This document shows, one piece after another, positions 46,226 through 54,338 of a stretch of DNA of 64,000 nucleotides. Source of the stretch: Pseudomonas frederiksbergensis (GTDB lineage: Bacteria > Pseudomonadota > Gammaproteobacteria > Pseudomonadales > Pseudomonadaceae); contig NZ_CP018319.1 of NCBI RefSeq assembly GCF_001952935.1, positions 1,043,501-1,107,500 of the forward strand, read 5' to 3'. How positions within the stretch are numbered: the stretch's first letter is position 1; each line of letters opens with the position of its first letter. The notes beneath the pieces are model-generated. The model saw nothing but the letters and a program-made list of their open reading frames with translations. It did no database searches and was not told the DNA's origin. A program made the position numbers and the translations under genes.

Positions 46226-47119
46226 TCAGTCCAACGGCACCAGCCATTGCTTCGACGAGCGCACCAACTGATCGGTGAGCAACCCCAGCAACTGACCGCC
46301 ATTGCGCCAATGATGCCAGTACAACGGCACGTCGATCGGCTTATCGGGCAAAAGCTCCACCAATACGCCGCGTTCCAGTTGCTCGCGCACCTGCAGTTCA
46401 GGCACCAGGCCCCAACCGAGTCCCGCTTCCGTAAGACGGATGAAGCCTTCGGACGAGGGGCATAGATGGTGTTCGAATCCGCCATCGACGCCGAGGGACG
46501 CGAGGTAGCGATGCTGTAGGAAATCGTCCGGGCCAAACACCAACGCGGGGGTTTTCGACAACAGATCGGCGCGCACACCTTCAGGAAAATGCCGGGCGAT
46601 AAATGCCGGGCTGGCCAACGCTCGATAACGCATGGCGCCCAATAACACGCTACGCGCACCCGCCACCGGACGCTCGCTGGCGCAGATGCACGCGGCCACT
46701 TCGCCAGCGCGCATGCGTTTGAGGCCCACCGTCTGGTCTTCGACGACCAGATCCAGCAGCAGGTGTTGCTCGGCGCAGAAATCACTGACGGCTGCGGCCC
46801 ACCACGTGGCGAGGCTGTCGGCATTCAAGGCGATGCGCAGACGTTCCGGCAGGCCTTCTTCATCGAGTGCCGGCACCAGTGTCTGCAAGTCCCGTTCAAG
46901 TAAACGCACCTGCTGCACATGGTTGAGCAGCCGTCGGCCGATTTCGGTCGGGGCCGGCGGAGTCACCCGCACCAGCACCGGTTGGCCGACCCGCGCCTCC
47001 AAGAGTTTGATGCGCTGGGAGATCGCCGATTGCGACAAGCCGAGCACCTGAGCCGCACGTTCGAACCCGGCCTGCTCGACCACCGCGGCCAAGGCAGAAA
47101 GCAATTTATAGTCGAACAT
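46226..47119 (-). CDS. argP: LysR-family regulator ArgP (IciA)
   Basis: A 297-residue LTTR starting 'MFDYKLLSALAAVVEQAGFERAAQVLGLSQSAISQRIKLLEARVGQPVLVR', the hallmark ArgP HTH region (~15-60). It is divergent from an ACT-domain gene and a LysE-family exporter gene, matching the known role of ArgP in activating export of arginine/lysine (argO/lysE). The ATG at 47119 is chosen because it starts the conserved 'MFDYKLL'. Confidence 0.92.
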   Translation of the reverse strand: MFDYKLLSALAAVVEQAGFERAAQVLGLSQSAISQRIKLLEARVGQPVLVRVTPPAPTEIGRRLLNHVQQVRLLERDLQTLVPALDEEGLPERLRIALNADSLATWWAAAVSDFCAEQHLLLDLVVEDQTVGLKRMRAGEVAACICASERPVAGARSVLLGAMRYRALASPAFIARHFPEGVRADLLSKTPALVFGPDDFLQHRYLASLGVDGGFEHHLCPSSEGFIRLTEAGLGWGLVPELQVREQLERGVLVELLPDKPIDVPLYWHHWRNGGQLLGLLTDQLVRSSKQWLVPLD

Positions 47120-47215
47120 CAGTTTTCCTAATGAGCGATCAGCATGATTGGTTTTTCTTATACAGCCTGACACCCGAGAATGGCCAGCAACAACTCTTCA
47201 ACAAGGATCATCGAC

Positions 47216-47617
47216 ATGGCTGGCGAAACTTCATTGGCAACTTTGCTGCGCAGCATGAGCCCGCAACTCAACGCCGGCGAATACGTGTTCTGCACCCTGC
47301 GCGACGGCAAGCTGCCGGCAGGCCTGGAGATCGTCGGCAGCTTCCGCGAGCAGGAAGGTCTGACGGTGATTCTCGAACGTTCCCACGCCGAGAAGGCCGG
47401 TTTCAGTTTCGATTACGTCGCGGCCTGGATCACCTTGAACGTGCATTCGGCCCTCGAAGCCGTCGGCCTGACCGCCGCATTCGCCACCGCATTAGGCCGA
47501 GCCGGCATCAGCTGCAACGTGATCGCCGGCTATTACCACGATCACCTGTTCGTCGGTCAGGCCGATGCCGAACGCGCCATGCAAGTGCTGCGAGACCTGG
47601 CAGCCAACGCGGAGTAA
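47216..47617 (+). CDS. ACT domain protein
   Basis: A 133-residue protein with a bipartite ACT-like fold: 'LNAGEYVFCTLRDGKL' (~17), 'EGLTVILERSHAEKAGF' (~47) and 'FATALGRAGISCNVIAGYYHDHLFVGQADAERAMQVL' (~90-125). ACT domains bind amino acids, fitting a lysine/arginine-linked function. It ends 5 nt before the exporter gene, so both are one operon divergent from argP. AAGGA lies 8 nt before the ATG at 47216. Confidence 0.85.
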   Translation: MAGETSLATLLRSMSPQLNAGEYVFCTLRDGKLPAGLEIVGSFREQEGLTVILERSHAEKAGFSFDYVAAWITLNVHSALEAVGLTAAFATALGRAGISCNVIAGYYHDHLFVGQADAERAMQVLRDLAANAE

Positions 47618-47622
47618 AAAAT

Positions 47623-48225
47623 ATGTGGCAAAGCTATGTGAACGGCCTGTTAGTGGCCGCGGGGCTGATCATGGCGATCGGTACTCAAAATGCGTTTGTG
47701 TTGGCCCAGAGCCTTAGGCGTGAACATCACCTGCCCGTGGCGGCACTCTGCGTGACCTGCGATGCATTATTGGTCGCTGCCGGCGTATTCGGCCTGGCGA
47801 CGGTGCTGGCGCAGAACCCGACGTTGCTGGCAGTCGCCCGCTGGGGTGGCGCGGTGTTTCTGATTTGGTATGGCAGCCTGGCGTTGCGTCGCGCCTGCTC
47901 GAAACAGAGCCTGCAACAAGGCGAAAACCAGACCGTGCGCTCGCTGCGCGCGGTGATGCTCAGTGCGTTGGCCGTAACGCTGCTCAACCCGCACGTTTAT
48001 CTGGATACCGTGCTGTTGATTGGCTCTCTCGGCGCCCAACAAACCGAGCCCGGCGCTTATGTCGTCGGCGCGGCCAGTGCGTCGTTGCTGTGGTTTTTCA
48101 CCTTGGCGCTCGGCGCGGCGTGGTTGGCGCCATGGTTGGCGCGACCAAGTACCTGGCGAATCCTCGATCTGTTGGTGGCGGTGATGATGTTCACAGTAGC
48201 CTTTCAATTAATCGTCGCCTCCTGA
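47623..48225 (+). CDS. LysE/ArgO-family amino-acid exporter
   Basis: A 200-residue, six-TM LysE-family transporter: 'GLIMAIGTQNAFVLAQSLRREH' (~15-36), 'CDALLVAAGVFGLA', 'VTLLNPHVYLDTVLLIG' with the conserved NPH/Y segment (~120). It exports basic amino acids and is expected to be activated by the adjacent ArgP. The frame is open further upstream through the ACT gene, but the ATG at 47623 and operon spacing show the true start. Confidence 0.92.
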   Translation: MWQSYVNGLLVAAGLIMAIGTQNAFVLAQSLRREHHLPVAALCVTCDALLVAAGVFGLATVLAQNPTLLAVARWGGAVFLIWYGSLALRRACSKQSLQQGENQTVRSLRAVMLSALAVTLLNPHVYLDTVLLIGSLGAQQTEPGAYVVGAASASLLWFFTLALGAAWLAPWLARPSTWRILDLLVAVMMFTVAFQLIVAS

Positions 48226-48240
48226 TTATGCCAAAAGGCT

Positions 48241-48507
48241 AAGGGGATGCCCTCACTAAATGACGGTCGCGCCGCCGCCCCGCAAAGCGCAAGACTAGGC
48301 GTGAGGAGCGAGGTTTGGTGGTCCAAATGAGCGACGAACAACGACGGATTGCGCTTTGCGGGGCGACGGCCCTTCGGGTTGGAGCTGTGATCGTGCCATG
48401 CGGCGTTGCGGGACTTGAAGAGGCAAAAAGCATCCTCTTCGTCCCGCGCCTTGCCTGGCACGATCACAGTTCCAACGCGATCCGTCATTTAGTGAGGGCA
48501 TCCCCTT
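48241..48507. mobile_element. MITE-like palindromic element, no ORF
   Basis: A 267-bp element with perfect 26-bp terminal inverted repeats (48241-48266 and 48482-48507, ends AAGGGGATGCCCTC). Inside are two large hairpins: 16-bp perfect arms at 48277-48292 and 48349-48364, and 21-bp arms with one mismatch at 48378-48398 and 48456-48476. It has no coding potential and no clear target duplication. The shape is that of a non-autonomous element or MITE; the parent transposase is not identifiable here. Confidence 0.7.
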
Positions 48508-48665
48508 GAACCTCTATCCCACACAGTTGTTGCGTGGTTATGCCGCCCCCCCGGTGCTATGATCCGGTCCGATGCGCCGCAAAGAGTACAAACTCCCCGG
48601 CGCTTGTCTGGCCGCCCGTGATCGGCCTTGCGCTCACCGCAACTGACCTGATTAGGAGAATCATC

Positions 48666-49262
48666 ATGGCTTTCGAATTGCCGCCGCTGCCTTACGCACA
48701 CGATGCCCTGCAGCCGCACATTTCCAAGGAAACTCTGGAATACCACCACGACAAGCACCACAACACCTATGTCGTGAACCTGAACAACCTGGTGCCAGGC
48801 ACCGAGTTCGAAGGCAAGACTCTGGAAGAAATCGTCAAATCTTCCTCGGGTGGCATCTTCAACAACGCCGCTCAAGTCTGGAACCACACTTTCTACTGGA
48901 ACTGCCTGGCGCCAAACGCCGGCGGTCAACCAACCGGCGCATTGAGCGACGCGATCAACGCAGCCTTCGGTTCGTTCGACAAGTTCAAGGAAGAATTCAG
49001 CAAGACTTCCATCGGCACCTTCGGTTCCGGCTGGGGCTGGCTGGTGAAGAAGGCTGACGGTTCCCTGGCCCTGGCCAGCACCATCGGCGCCGGCAACCCG
49101 CTGACCAACGGCGACACCCCGCTGCTGACCTGCGACGTCTGGGAACACGCTTACTACATCGACTACCGCAACCTTCGTCCAAAATACGTCGAAGCGTTCT
49201 GGAACCTGGTCAACTGGAAATTCGTGGCTGAGCAGTTCGAAGGCAAAACCTTCACCGCTTAA
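48666..49262 (+). CDS. sodB: Iron superoxide dismutase
   Basis: A 198-residue Fe-SOD. Metal ligands are visible: His in '[16 protein letters not shown]' (~27), His in '[11 protein letters not shown]' (~74), and Asp/His in '[14 protein letters not shown]' (~157-161). 'GGQPTG' and 'FGSGWGWL' match FeSOD over MnSOD. It detoxifies superoxide in the cytoplasm. AGGAG lies 7 nt before the ATG. sodB upstream of bifA is the order I recall in P. aeruginosa. A terminator follows. Confidence 0.95.
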   Translation: MAFELPPLPYAHDALQPHISKETLEYHHDKHHNTYVVNLNNLVPGTEFEGKTLEEIVKSSSGGIFNNAAQVWNHTFYWNCLAPNAGGQPTGALSDAINAAFGSFDKFKEEFSKTSIGTFGSGWGWLVKKADGSLALASTIGAGNPLTNGDTPLLTCDVWEHAYYIDYRNLRPKYVEAFWNLVNWKFVAEQFEGKTFTA

Positions 49263-49276
49263 GATCGATGCCCAAG

Positions 49277-49305
49277 AAAAAACCCGGCTTAGGTCGGGTT
49301 TTTTT
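49277..49305 (+). terminator. Rho-independent terminator of sodB
   Basis: AACCCGGC / GTCGGGTT hairpin followed by seven T residues. Confidence 0.88.
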
Positions 49306-49337
49306 ATGGGCGGTGGAAATGTGGTGCCCGGGCGGCC

Positions 49338-49405
49338 GCCTTCGCGAGCAAGCCCGCTCCCACAAGGACACCGCTGTACCTGTGGGAGCGGGCTTGCTCG
49401 CGAAG
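49338..49405. repeat. REP pair (GGGAGCGGGCTTGC family)
   Basis: Inverted copies with a short centre between convergent genes. Confidence 0.85.
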
Positions 49406-49435
49406 AACGATGACGCGGTAGAACTGACTGAACGC

Positions 49436-49702
49436 CTAGTCCTGTGGGTCGACGATATCCAAAGCCCTATTCACGGCAAGGTCCGCCAACATGACGATCT
49501 GCGCGATGGCCAACGCCGTACTGCGCTGGGAGCCGCTCAGGTTGGTGGCGAAATCGCTGGCCAGAACATTTGCCGATGCCAATGACTCACAGGCGTGGGC
49601 CAGGAGGGTTTCGGTGTCCATGTCGGGGGCGATCATGAAGATGGTTCTGGGATTATTGGATTGGGTGGTGTTGAAGGGGGGATCGGGGATTAACTTATCC
49701 AA
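49436..49702 (-). CDS. DUF6124 family protein, shortened
   Basis: About 88 residues reading 'xDKLIPDPPFN' then directly 'NNPRTIFMIAPDMDTETLLAHACESLASANVLASDFATNLS'. It matches the family C-terminal bundle well but lacks the ~30-residue 'LNAAANKALDHYLKP' segment present in the copy at 3632, so it is either a short variant or carries an internal deletion. The family start 'MDKLIPDPPF' corresponds here to a TTG at 49702 with TAGG 8 nt upstream; alternatives are an ATG at 49729 and a GTG at 49747 that falls inside the leader's direct repeat. It is preceded by the second structured leader. Confidence 0.7.
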   Translation of the reverse strand: MDKLIPDPPFNTTQSNNPRTIFMIAPDMDTETLLAHACESLASANVLASDFATNLSGSQRSTALAIAQIVMLADLAVNRALDIVDPQD

Positions 49703-49740
49703 GGGAATGCCTATGACGTGGGGTGCCATTCCCTCGCCGT

Positions 49741-49938
49741 TTCTCACGCGACGAAGAGGTGGCAGCTATGTGCGAGGTGAGAAACCGGTCATAGACACCC
49801 GGCCAGACCGAGGTCTGCCCGCACACAGCCGCCATAACGCATATGCAGCAAATAAACTGGCGGCAATTATGCGGATACTGACGCTGGATGACTATGACTT
49901 GCCGAGTTCTCACACCCGATCGCTGAGTTTTCAGCGAC
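49741..49938 (-). ncRNA. DUF6124 leader, copy 2: same junction architecture, different 7-mer
   Basis: On the minus strand: hairpin TCGCTGA/TCAGCGA (49937 to 49920) and the same 13-mer TCAGCGATCGGGT (49926 to 49914) as copy 1; direct repeat GTGAGAA (49913-49907); outer stem 5' strand GGCGGCTGTGTGCGGG (49833-49818) with 3' strand CTCGCACATAGCTGCCACC (49776-49758); inner hairpin CAGAC-CTCG-GTCTG (49817-49804); second hairpin GCCGG (49803-49799) with CCGGT (49788-49784); linker TTCTCAC (49783-49777), exactly 7 nt; direct repeat GTGAGAA (49747-49741). The linker complements both repeats. Stem sequences differ from copy 1 at many positions but pairing is preserved. Repeat-to-repeat length is 173 bp (169 in copy 1). 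Confidence 0.7.
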
Positions 49939-50476
49939 AGCCAAAAGGTTATTGAACCCGCTTCCTACGGGCAACCTGAAAACCTCGTGGGAAAGGTCTG
50001 GTTTTTTTACCGTTATTTAAACGGACGCATCCGTTGCCTGTGCGGCCGCCATCGCGAGCAGGCTCGCTCCCACAGGGGTTGGATGTTTGGCAGGAAGAGA
50101 TTGGTCGGCTGTCAGGCCGCCTTCGCGAGCAAGCCCGCTCCCACAGGGGGATCGGCGTACGCCTTTCGCTCCTCACCACTCAACAGGCACATCCGCAAAA
50201 ACCAGGCCGATTTCCCACAATGAAACCAGACTTCAGCCCCTTGCCCCAACGCCACAGCCGTCTAACATCAACCAAACGGAAAATATGTCCCGAGCCCCCT
50301 CAAGTTGAAGGCCCGGACAACCGACACAGTACGAATGGCCAAACATCCAAACCACAGCATTTCGGCCAAGCTACAAACAAAACCCCATGGGATTGATTGT
50401 CCCTTTGACTGCCATCACCGGATTGCCAATACTCATGGCAACTTGACGCTACCCGCACGGAACAAGGAATGACTCT
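49939..50476. other. Intergenic region before bifA
   Basis: About 540 bp with no gene. Two REP copies in the same orientation lie at 50047-50150. The rest, to the bifA start, contains no motif I can name. Confidence 0.6.
50047..50150. repeat. Two REP copies in direct orientation
   Basis: GCCATCGCGAGCAGGCTCGC and GCCTTCGCGAGCAAGCCCGC units, each followed by TCCCACAGGGG, ~70 bp apart. Confidence 0.75.
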
Positions 50477-52528
50477 TTGAAGCTGGAACTCAAGAACAGC
50501 TTGTCGGTGAAGTTGCTCCGGGTCGTGCTCCTTTCGGCATTGATCGTAGGCGTAGTCTTGAGCTGCGCGCAGATCGTTTTCGATGCCTACAAAACGCGCC
50601 AGGCCGTGGCCAGCGATGCCCAACGCATCCTCGACATGTTCCGCGACCCCTCGACCCAGGCCGTCTACAGCCTGGACCGGGAAATGGGTATGCAAGTGAT
50701 CGAAGGCCTGTTTCAGGACGACGCTGTGCGCAAGGCCTCCATCGGCCATCCCAACGAAGCCATGCTCGCGCAAAAGTCTCGCGAGCTTCAGCACTCCGAC
50801 AGTCGCTGGCTGACCGACCTGATCCTCGGCAAGGAACGCACCTTCACCACCCAACTGGTGGGTCGCGGTCCTTACAGCGAGTATTACGGCGACTTGAACA
50901 TCACCCTCGACACCGCCACCTATGGCCAGGGCTTCATCGTCAATTCGGTGATCATCTTCATCTCCGGCGTGTTGCGTGCGATGGCCATGGGGCTGGTGCT
51001 GTACCTGGTCTATCACTGGCTGCTGACCAAGCCGCTGTCGCGGATCATCGAACACCTCACGGAAATCAATCCGGATCGCCCCAGCGAACACAAGATCCCG
51101 CTGCTCAAGGGGCATGAAAAGAACGAACTGGGGATCTGGATCAACACCGCCAACCAGTTGCTCGAGTCCATCGAGCGCAACACCCATTTGCGTCACGAAG
51201 CGGAAAACAGCCTGCTTCGCATGGCCCAGTACGACTTCCTCACCGGTCTGCCGAACCGCCAGCAATTACAGCAGCAACTGGACAAAATCCTGGTAGACGC
51301 CGGCAAGTTGCAGCGTCGGGTCGCGGTATTGGTGGTTGGCCTGGACGACTTCAAGGGCATCAACGAACAATTCAGCTACCAGACCGGCGACCAACTGCTG
51401 TTGGCCCTGGCCGATCGGCTGCGAGCGCACAGCGGACGCCTTGGCGCCCTCGCCCGCCTCGGCGGCGACCAGTTCGCCCTGGTTCAGGCCGACATCGAAC
51501 AACCCTACGAAGCGGCCGAACTGGCCCAAAGCATTCTCGATGACCTGGAAGCGGCATTTGCCCTCGATCATCAGGAGATTCGCCTGCGCGCCACCATCGG
51601 CATCACCCTGTTCCCCGAGGACGGTGACAGCACCGAGAAACTGCTGCAAAAAGCCGAGCAGACCATGACCCTGGCCAAGACTCGCTCGCGCAACCGTTAT
51701 CAGTTCTATATCGCCAGCGTCGACACCGAGATGCGCCGCCGTCGCGAGCTGGAAAAAGACCTGCGCGACGCCTTGGTCCGTGGCCAGTTCTACCTCGTCT
51801 ACCAGCCGCAGATCAGCTATCGCGATCACCGGGTGGTGGGTGTCGAGGCGCTGATTCGCTGGCAGCATCCCGAGCACGGGCTGGTTCCGCCGGACTTGTT
51901 CATCCCTTTGGCCGAGCAAAACGGCACCATCATCGCCATCGGCGAATGGGTGCTGGATCAGGCGTGCAAGCAACTGCGCGACTGGCATGACCAGGGTTTC
52001 GTCGACCTGCGCATGGCGGTGAATCTGTCCACGGTGCAGTTGCACCACGCCGAGTTGCCACGGGTGGTCAATAACCTGCTGCAGATGTATCGCCTGCCAC
52101 CGCGCAGCCTGGAGCTGGAAGTCACCGAAACCGGCCTGATGGAAGACATCAGCACGGCCGCCCAGCATCTGCTGAGCTTGCGCCGTTCCGGTGCGCTGAT
52201 TGCGATTGACGACTTCGGCACCGGTTACTCGTCATTGAGTTATCTGAAAAGCCTGCCGCTGGACAAGATCAAGATCGACAAGAGCTTCGTTCAGGACCTG
52301 CTCGATGACGACGACGACGCGACCATCGTTCGGGCCATCATCCAGCTGGGCAAGAGCCTGGGCATGCAGGTGATTGCCGAGGGAGTGGAAACCCCCGAGC
52401 AAGAGGCCTACATCATTTCCGAGGGTTGTCACGAAGGTCAGGGCTATCTCTATAGCAAGCCGCTGCCGGCGCGGGAATTGAGTGCGTATCTGAAACAGGC
52501 CCAGCGCAGTAACGCGGCTATTTTGTAG
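50477..52528 (+). CDS. bifA: c-di-GMP phosphodiesterase BifA (GGDEF-EAL)
   Basis: A 683-residue inner-membrane protein: TM1 ~13-33, a periplasmic region, TM2 ~158-182, a linker, a GGDEF domain (~245-405) with degenerate active site GGDQF at 329-333, and an EAL domain (~425-670) with intact 'EALIRW' (457-462), 'NLS', 'IDDFGTGYSS' and 'KIDKSFV'. GGDQF with active EAL is the known signature of BifA, a phosphodiesterase that lowers c-di-GMP and counters biofilm formation; position next to sodB agrees. The start is a TTG at 50477, supported by AAGGA 7 nt upstream. It probably opposes the cyclase at 9174. Confidence 0.92.
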   Translation: MKLELKNSLSVKLLRVVLLSALIVGVVLSCAQIVFDAYKTRQAVASDAQRILDMFRDPSTQAVYSLDREMGMQVIEGLFQDDAVRKASIGHPNEAMLAQKSRELQHSDSRWLTDLILGKERTFTTQLVGRGPYSEYYGDLNITLDTATYGQGFIVNSVIIFISGVLRAMAMGLVLYLVYHWLLTKPLSRIIEHLTEINPDRPSEHKIPLLKGHEKNELGIWINTANQLLESIERNTHLRHEAENSLLRMAQYDFLTGLPNRQQLQQQLDKILVDAGKLQRRVAVLVVGLDDFKGINEQFSYQTGDQLLLALADRLRAHSGRLGALARLGGDQFALVQADIEQPYEAAELAQSILDDLEAAFALDHQEIRLRATIGITLFPEDGDSTEKLLQKAEQTMTLAKTRSRNRYQFYIASVDTEMRRRRELEKDLRDALVRGQFYLVYQPQISYRDHRVVGVEALIRWQHPEHGLVPPDLFIPLAEQNGTIIAIGEWVLDQACKQLRDWHDQGFVDLRMAVNLSTVQLHHAELPRVVNNLLQMYRLPPRSLELEVTETGLMEDISTAAQHLLSLRRSGALIAIDDFGTGYSSLSYLKSLPLDKIKIDKSFVQDLLDDDDDATIVRAIIQLGKSLGMQVIAEGVETPEQEAYIISEGCHEGQGYLYSKPLPARELSAYLKQAQRSNAAIL

Positions 52529-52530
52529 AA

Positions 52531-52601
52531 GATCAAGAGAACGCAGCCTCGTTTCACTCTGTAGCAGCTGTCGAGTGAAACGAGGCTGCGTTCTCTTGAT
52601 C
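52531..52601. repeat. 28-bp perfect inverted repeat after bifA
   Basis: Arms 52531-52558 and 52574-52601 are exact reverse complements (beginning GATCAAGAGAACGCAG) around a 15-nt loop, starting 2 nt after the bifA stop. There is no T run, so it is not a classical terminator. It may be a dispersed repeat or an mRNA 3'-end stabiliser. Confidence 0.85.
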
Positions 52602-52652
52602 CACGACATCCCCCGCCTGAATAAGAAATATTTCCAGGTACAACCCTTTACA

Positions 52653-52677
52653 GATAATGCGAAAGATTTGCATTATG
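52653..52677 (+). promoter_or_regulatory. Fur box upstream of imelysin gene
   Basis: GATAATGC (52653-52660) and GCATTATG (52670-52677) flank GAAAGATTT: perfect 7-bp ATAATGC/GCATTAT arms with the GATAAT hexamers of a Fur site. It lies 57 nt before the ATG at 52735. Confidence 0.7.
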
Positions 52678-52734
52678 TCGCAGTTTTGCGCGCTTGCTGC
52701 GCCTTCAACCCCCTCTCGAAGCAGGATGTTCGCC

Positions 52735-54069
52735 ATGATTCGTATGCCTCTGGCTACCGCCAGTCTGTTGGCCATCGCTATTTCCCTCGCCGGTTGTGGC
52801 GAAGGCAAAGACAAAGCTGTCGCTGCGCCGGCCGCCAGCACCACGGCCCCGGCTGTTGCACCCGCCGCTGTCAGCAAAGTCGACGAAGCCGCCGCCAAAG
52901 CCGTTGTCGCGCATTACGCCGACATCGTCTTCGCCGTCTACAGCGATGCCGAATCTACCGCGAAAACCCTGCAATCCGCCGTCGACGCCTTCCTCGCCAA
53001 GCCGAACGCCGACACCCTGAAAGCGGCCAAGGCTGCCTGGATCGCTGCCCGCGTTCCTTACCTGCAGAGCGAAGTGTTCCGCTTCGGCAACACCATCATC
53101 GACGACTGGGAAGGTCAGGTGAACGCCTGGCCACTGGACGAAGGCCTGATCGACTACGTCGACAAATCCTACGAGCACGCACTGGGTAACCCGGGCGCCA
53201 CGGCCAACATCATCGCCAACACCCAGGTTCAGGTCGGCGAAGACAAGATCGACGTGAAAGACATTACCCCGGCAAAACTCGCGAGCCTGAACGAGCTCGG
53301 CGGTTCCGAGGCCAACGTTGCCACCGGCTACCACGCCATCGAATTCCTGCTCTGGGGCCAGGACCTGAACGGCACCGGCCCTGGCGCCGGCAACCGTCCA
53401 GCTTCCGACTACCTGGAAGGCAAAGGCGCAACCGGCGGGCATAACGATCGTCGCCGCGCTTACCTGAAGTCCGTGACCCAGCTGCTGGTCAGCGACCTGG
53501 AAGAAATGGTCGGTAACTGGAAGCCTAAAGTGGCCGACAACTACCGCGCCACCCTCGAAGCCGAGCCAGCTGAATCCGGCCTGCGCAAAATGCTGTTCGG
53601 CATGGGCAGCCTGTCCCTGGGCGAACTGGCGGGCGAGCGCATGAAGGTTTCCCTGGAAGCCAACTCGCCGGAAGACGAACACGACTGCTTCAGCGACAAC
53701 ACCCACAATTCGCAGTTCTACGATGCCAAAGGCATTCGTAACGTATACCTGGGCGAATACACCCGCGTCGACGGCACCAAAATGACTGGCGCCAGCCTGT
53801 CGTCCCTGGTAGCCAAGGCTGATCCGGCTGCCGACACCGCGCTGAAAGCCGACCTGGCTGCGACCGAAGCCAAGATGCAGGTCATTGTCGATCACGCCAA
53901 CAAGGGTGAGCACTACGACCAGTTGATCGCCGCCGGCAACACCGCTGGCAACCAGATCGTCCGTGACGCTATCGCTTCCCTGGTCAAGCAGACCGGTTCG
54001 ATCGAAGCCGCCGCTGGCAAACTGGGCATCAGTGACCTGAACCCGGACAACGCTGATCACGAGTTCTGA
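52735..54069 (+). CDS. Imelysin-family lipoprotein (IcmP-like, iron-regulated)
   Basis: A 444-residue lipoprotein (signal then lipobox 'SLAGC', Cys ~20) with two imelysin/peptidase M75 repeats. The GxHxxE motif is present as 'GYHAIEFLLWGQD' (~200), and 'SPEDEHDCFSDNTHNSQFYDAKGIRNVYLGEY' (~320-350) is typical of iron-regulated protein A/insulin-cleaving protease (P. aeruginosa IcmP, PA4370). It probably binds iron at the outer-membrane/periplasm face. An upstream Fur box indicates iron repression. The start at 52735 has AGGA 8 nt away; an ATG at 52726 is possible. Terminator at 54082-54109. Confidence 0.9.
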   Translation: MIRMPLATASLLAIAISLAGCGEGKDKAVAAPAASTTAPAVAPAAVSKVDEAAAKAVVAHYADIVFAVYSDAESTAKTLQSAVDAFLAKPNADTLKAAKAAWIAARVPYLQSEVFRFGNTIIDDWEGQVNAWPLDEGLIDYVDKSYEHALGNPGATANIIANTQVQVGEDKIDVKDITPAKLASLNELGGSEANVATGYHAIEFLLWGQDLNGTGPGAGNRPASDYLEGKGATGGHNDRRRAYLKSVTQLLVSDLEEMVGNWKPKVADNYRATLEAEPAESGLRKMLFGMGSLSLGELAGERMKVSLEANSPEDEHDCFSDNTHNSQFYDAKGIRNVYLGEYTRVDGTKMTGASLSSLVAKADPAADTALKADLAATEAKMQVIVDHANKGEHYDQLIAAGNTAGNQIVRDAIASLVKQTGSIEAAAGKLGISDLNPDNADHEF

Positions 54070-54081
54070 TCAACGCTGAAT

Positions 54082-54109
54082 AAAAAGGCGACCCTCGGGT
54101 CGCCTTTTT
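54082..54109 (+). terminator. Rho-independent terminator of the imelysin gene
   Basis: AAGGCGACCC / GGGTCGCCTT hairpin with flanking A and T runs. Confidence 0.9.
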
Positions 54110-54130
54110 CATACCTGATTTTTGAGTGCC

Positions 54131-54241
54131 GATCGTTCCCACGCTCTGCGTGGGAATGCAGCCCGGGACGCTCCGCGTCCCATCCAGAGCCGAACGCGGA
54201 GCGTCCGTAGAGGCATTCCCACGCAGAGCGTGGGAACGATC
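54131..54241. repeat. GATCGTTCCCACGCTC palindromic element
   Basis: Same family as 7358-7464, between the first imelysin gene and the di-heme gene. A weak Fur-like GATAATTCC...ATTCAATC follows near 54263-54283. Confidence 0.85.
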
Positions 54242-54338
54242 AGTGCGCCACATCAACCAAACGATAATTCCTCTTATTCAATCTCCCCTGCCCTGTTAGA
54301 CTTTGCGCCCTTGTTTTGCTCGTCTTGCAGGATGTCTG

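Noticed and set aside
45859..46824. Open frame of 321 codons spanning the epimerase N-terminus and the argP 3' end
   Set aside because: Only its part from 46158 downward is real epimerase sequence. The earlier part is out of frame with ArgP and lacks meaning.
47131..48225. Long reading frame extending the LysE exporter upstream through the ACT gene
   Set aside because: The exporter family starts at the ATG at 47623. The upstream part is out of frame with the ACT protein and has no family similarity.
49748..50000. Plus-strand open frame (49491-49955) as a gene
   Set aside because: It runs opposite to the DUF6124 gene and its leader and has no recognisable domain or ribosome site.
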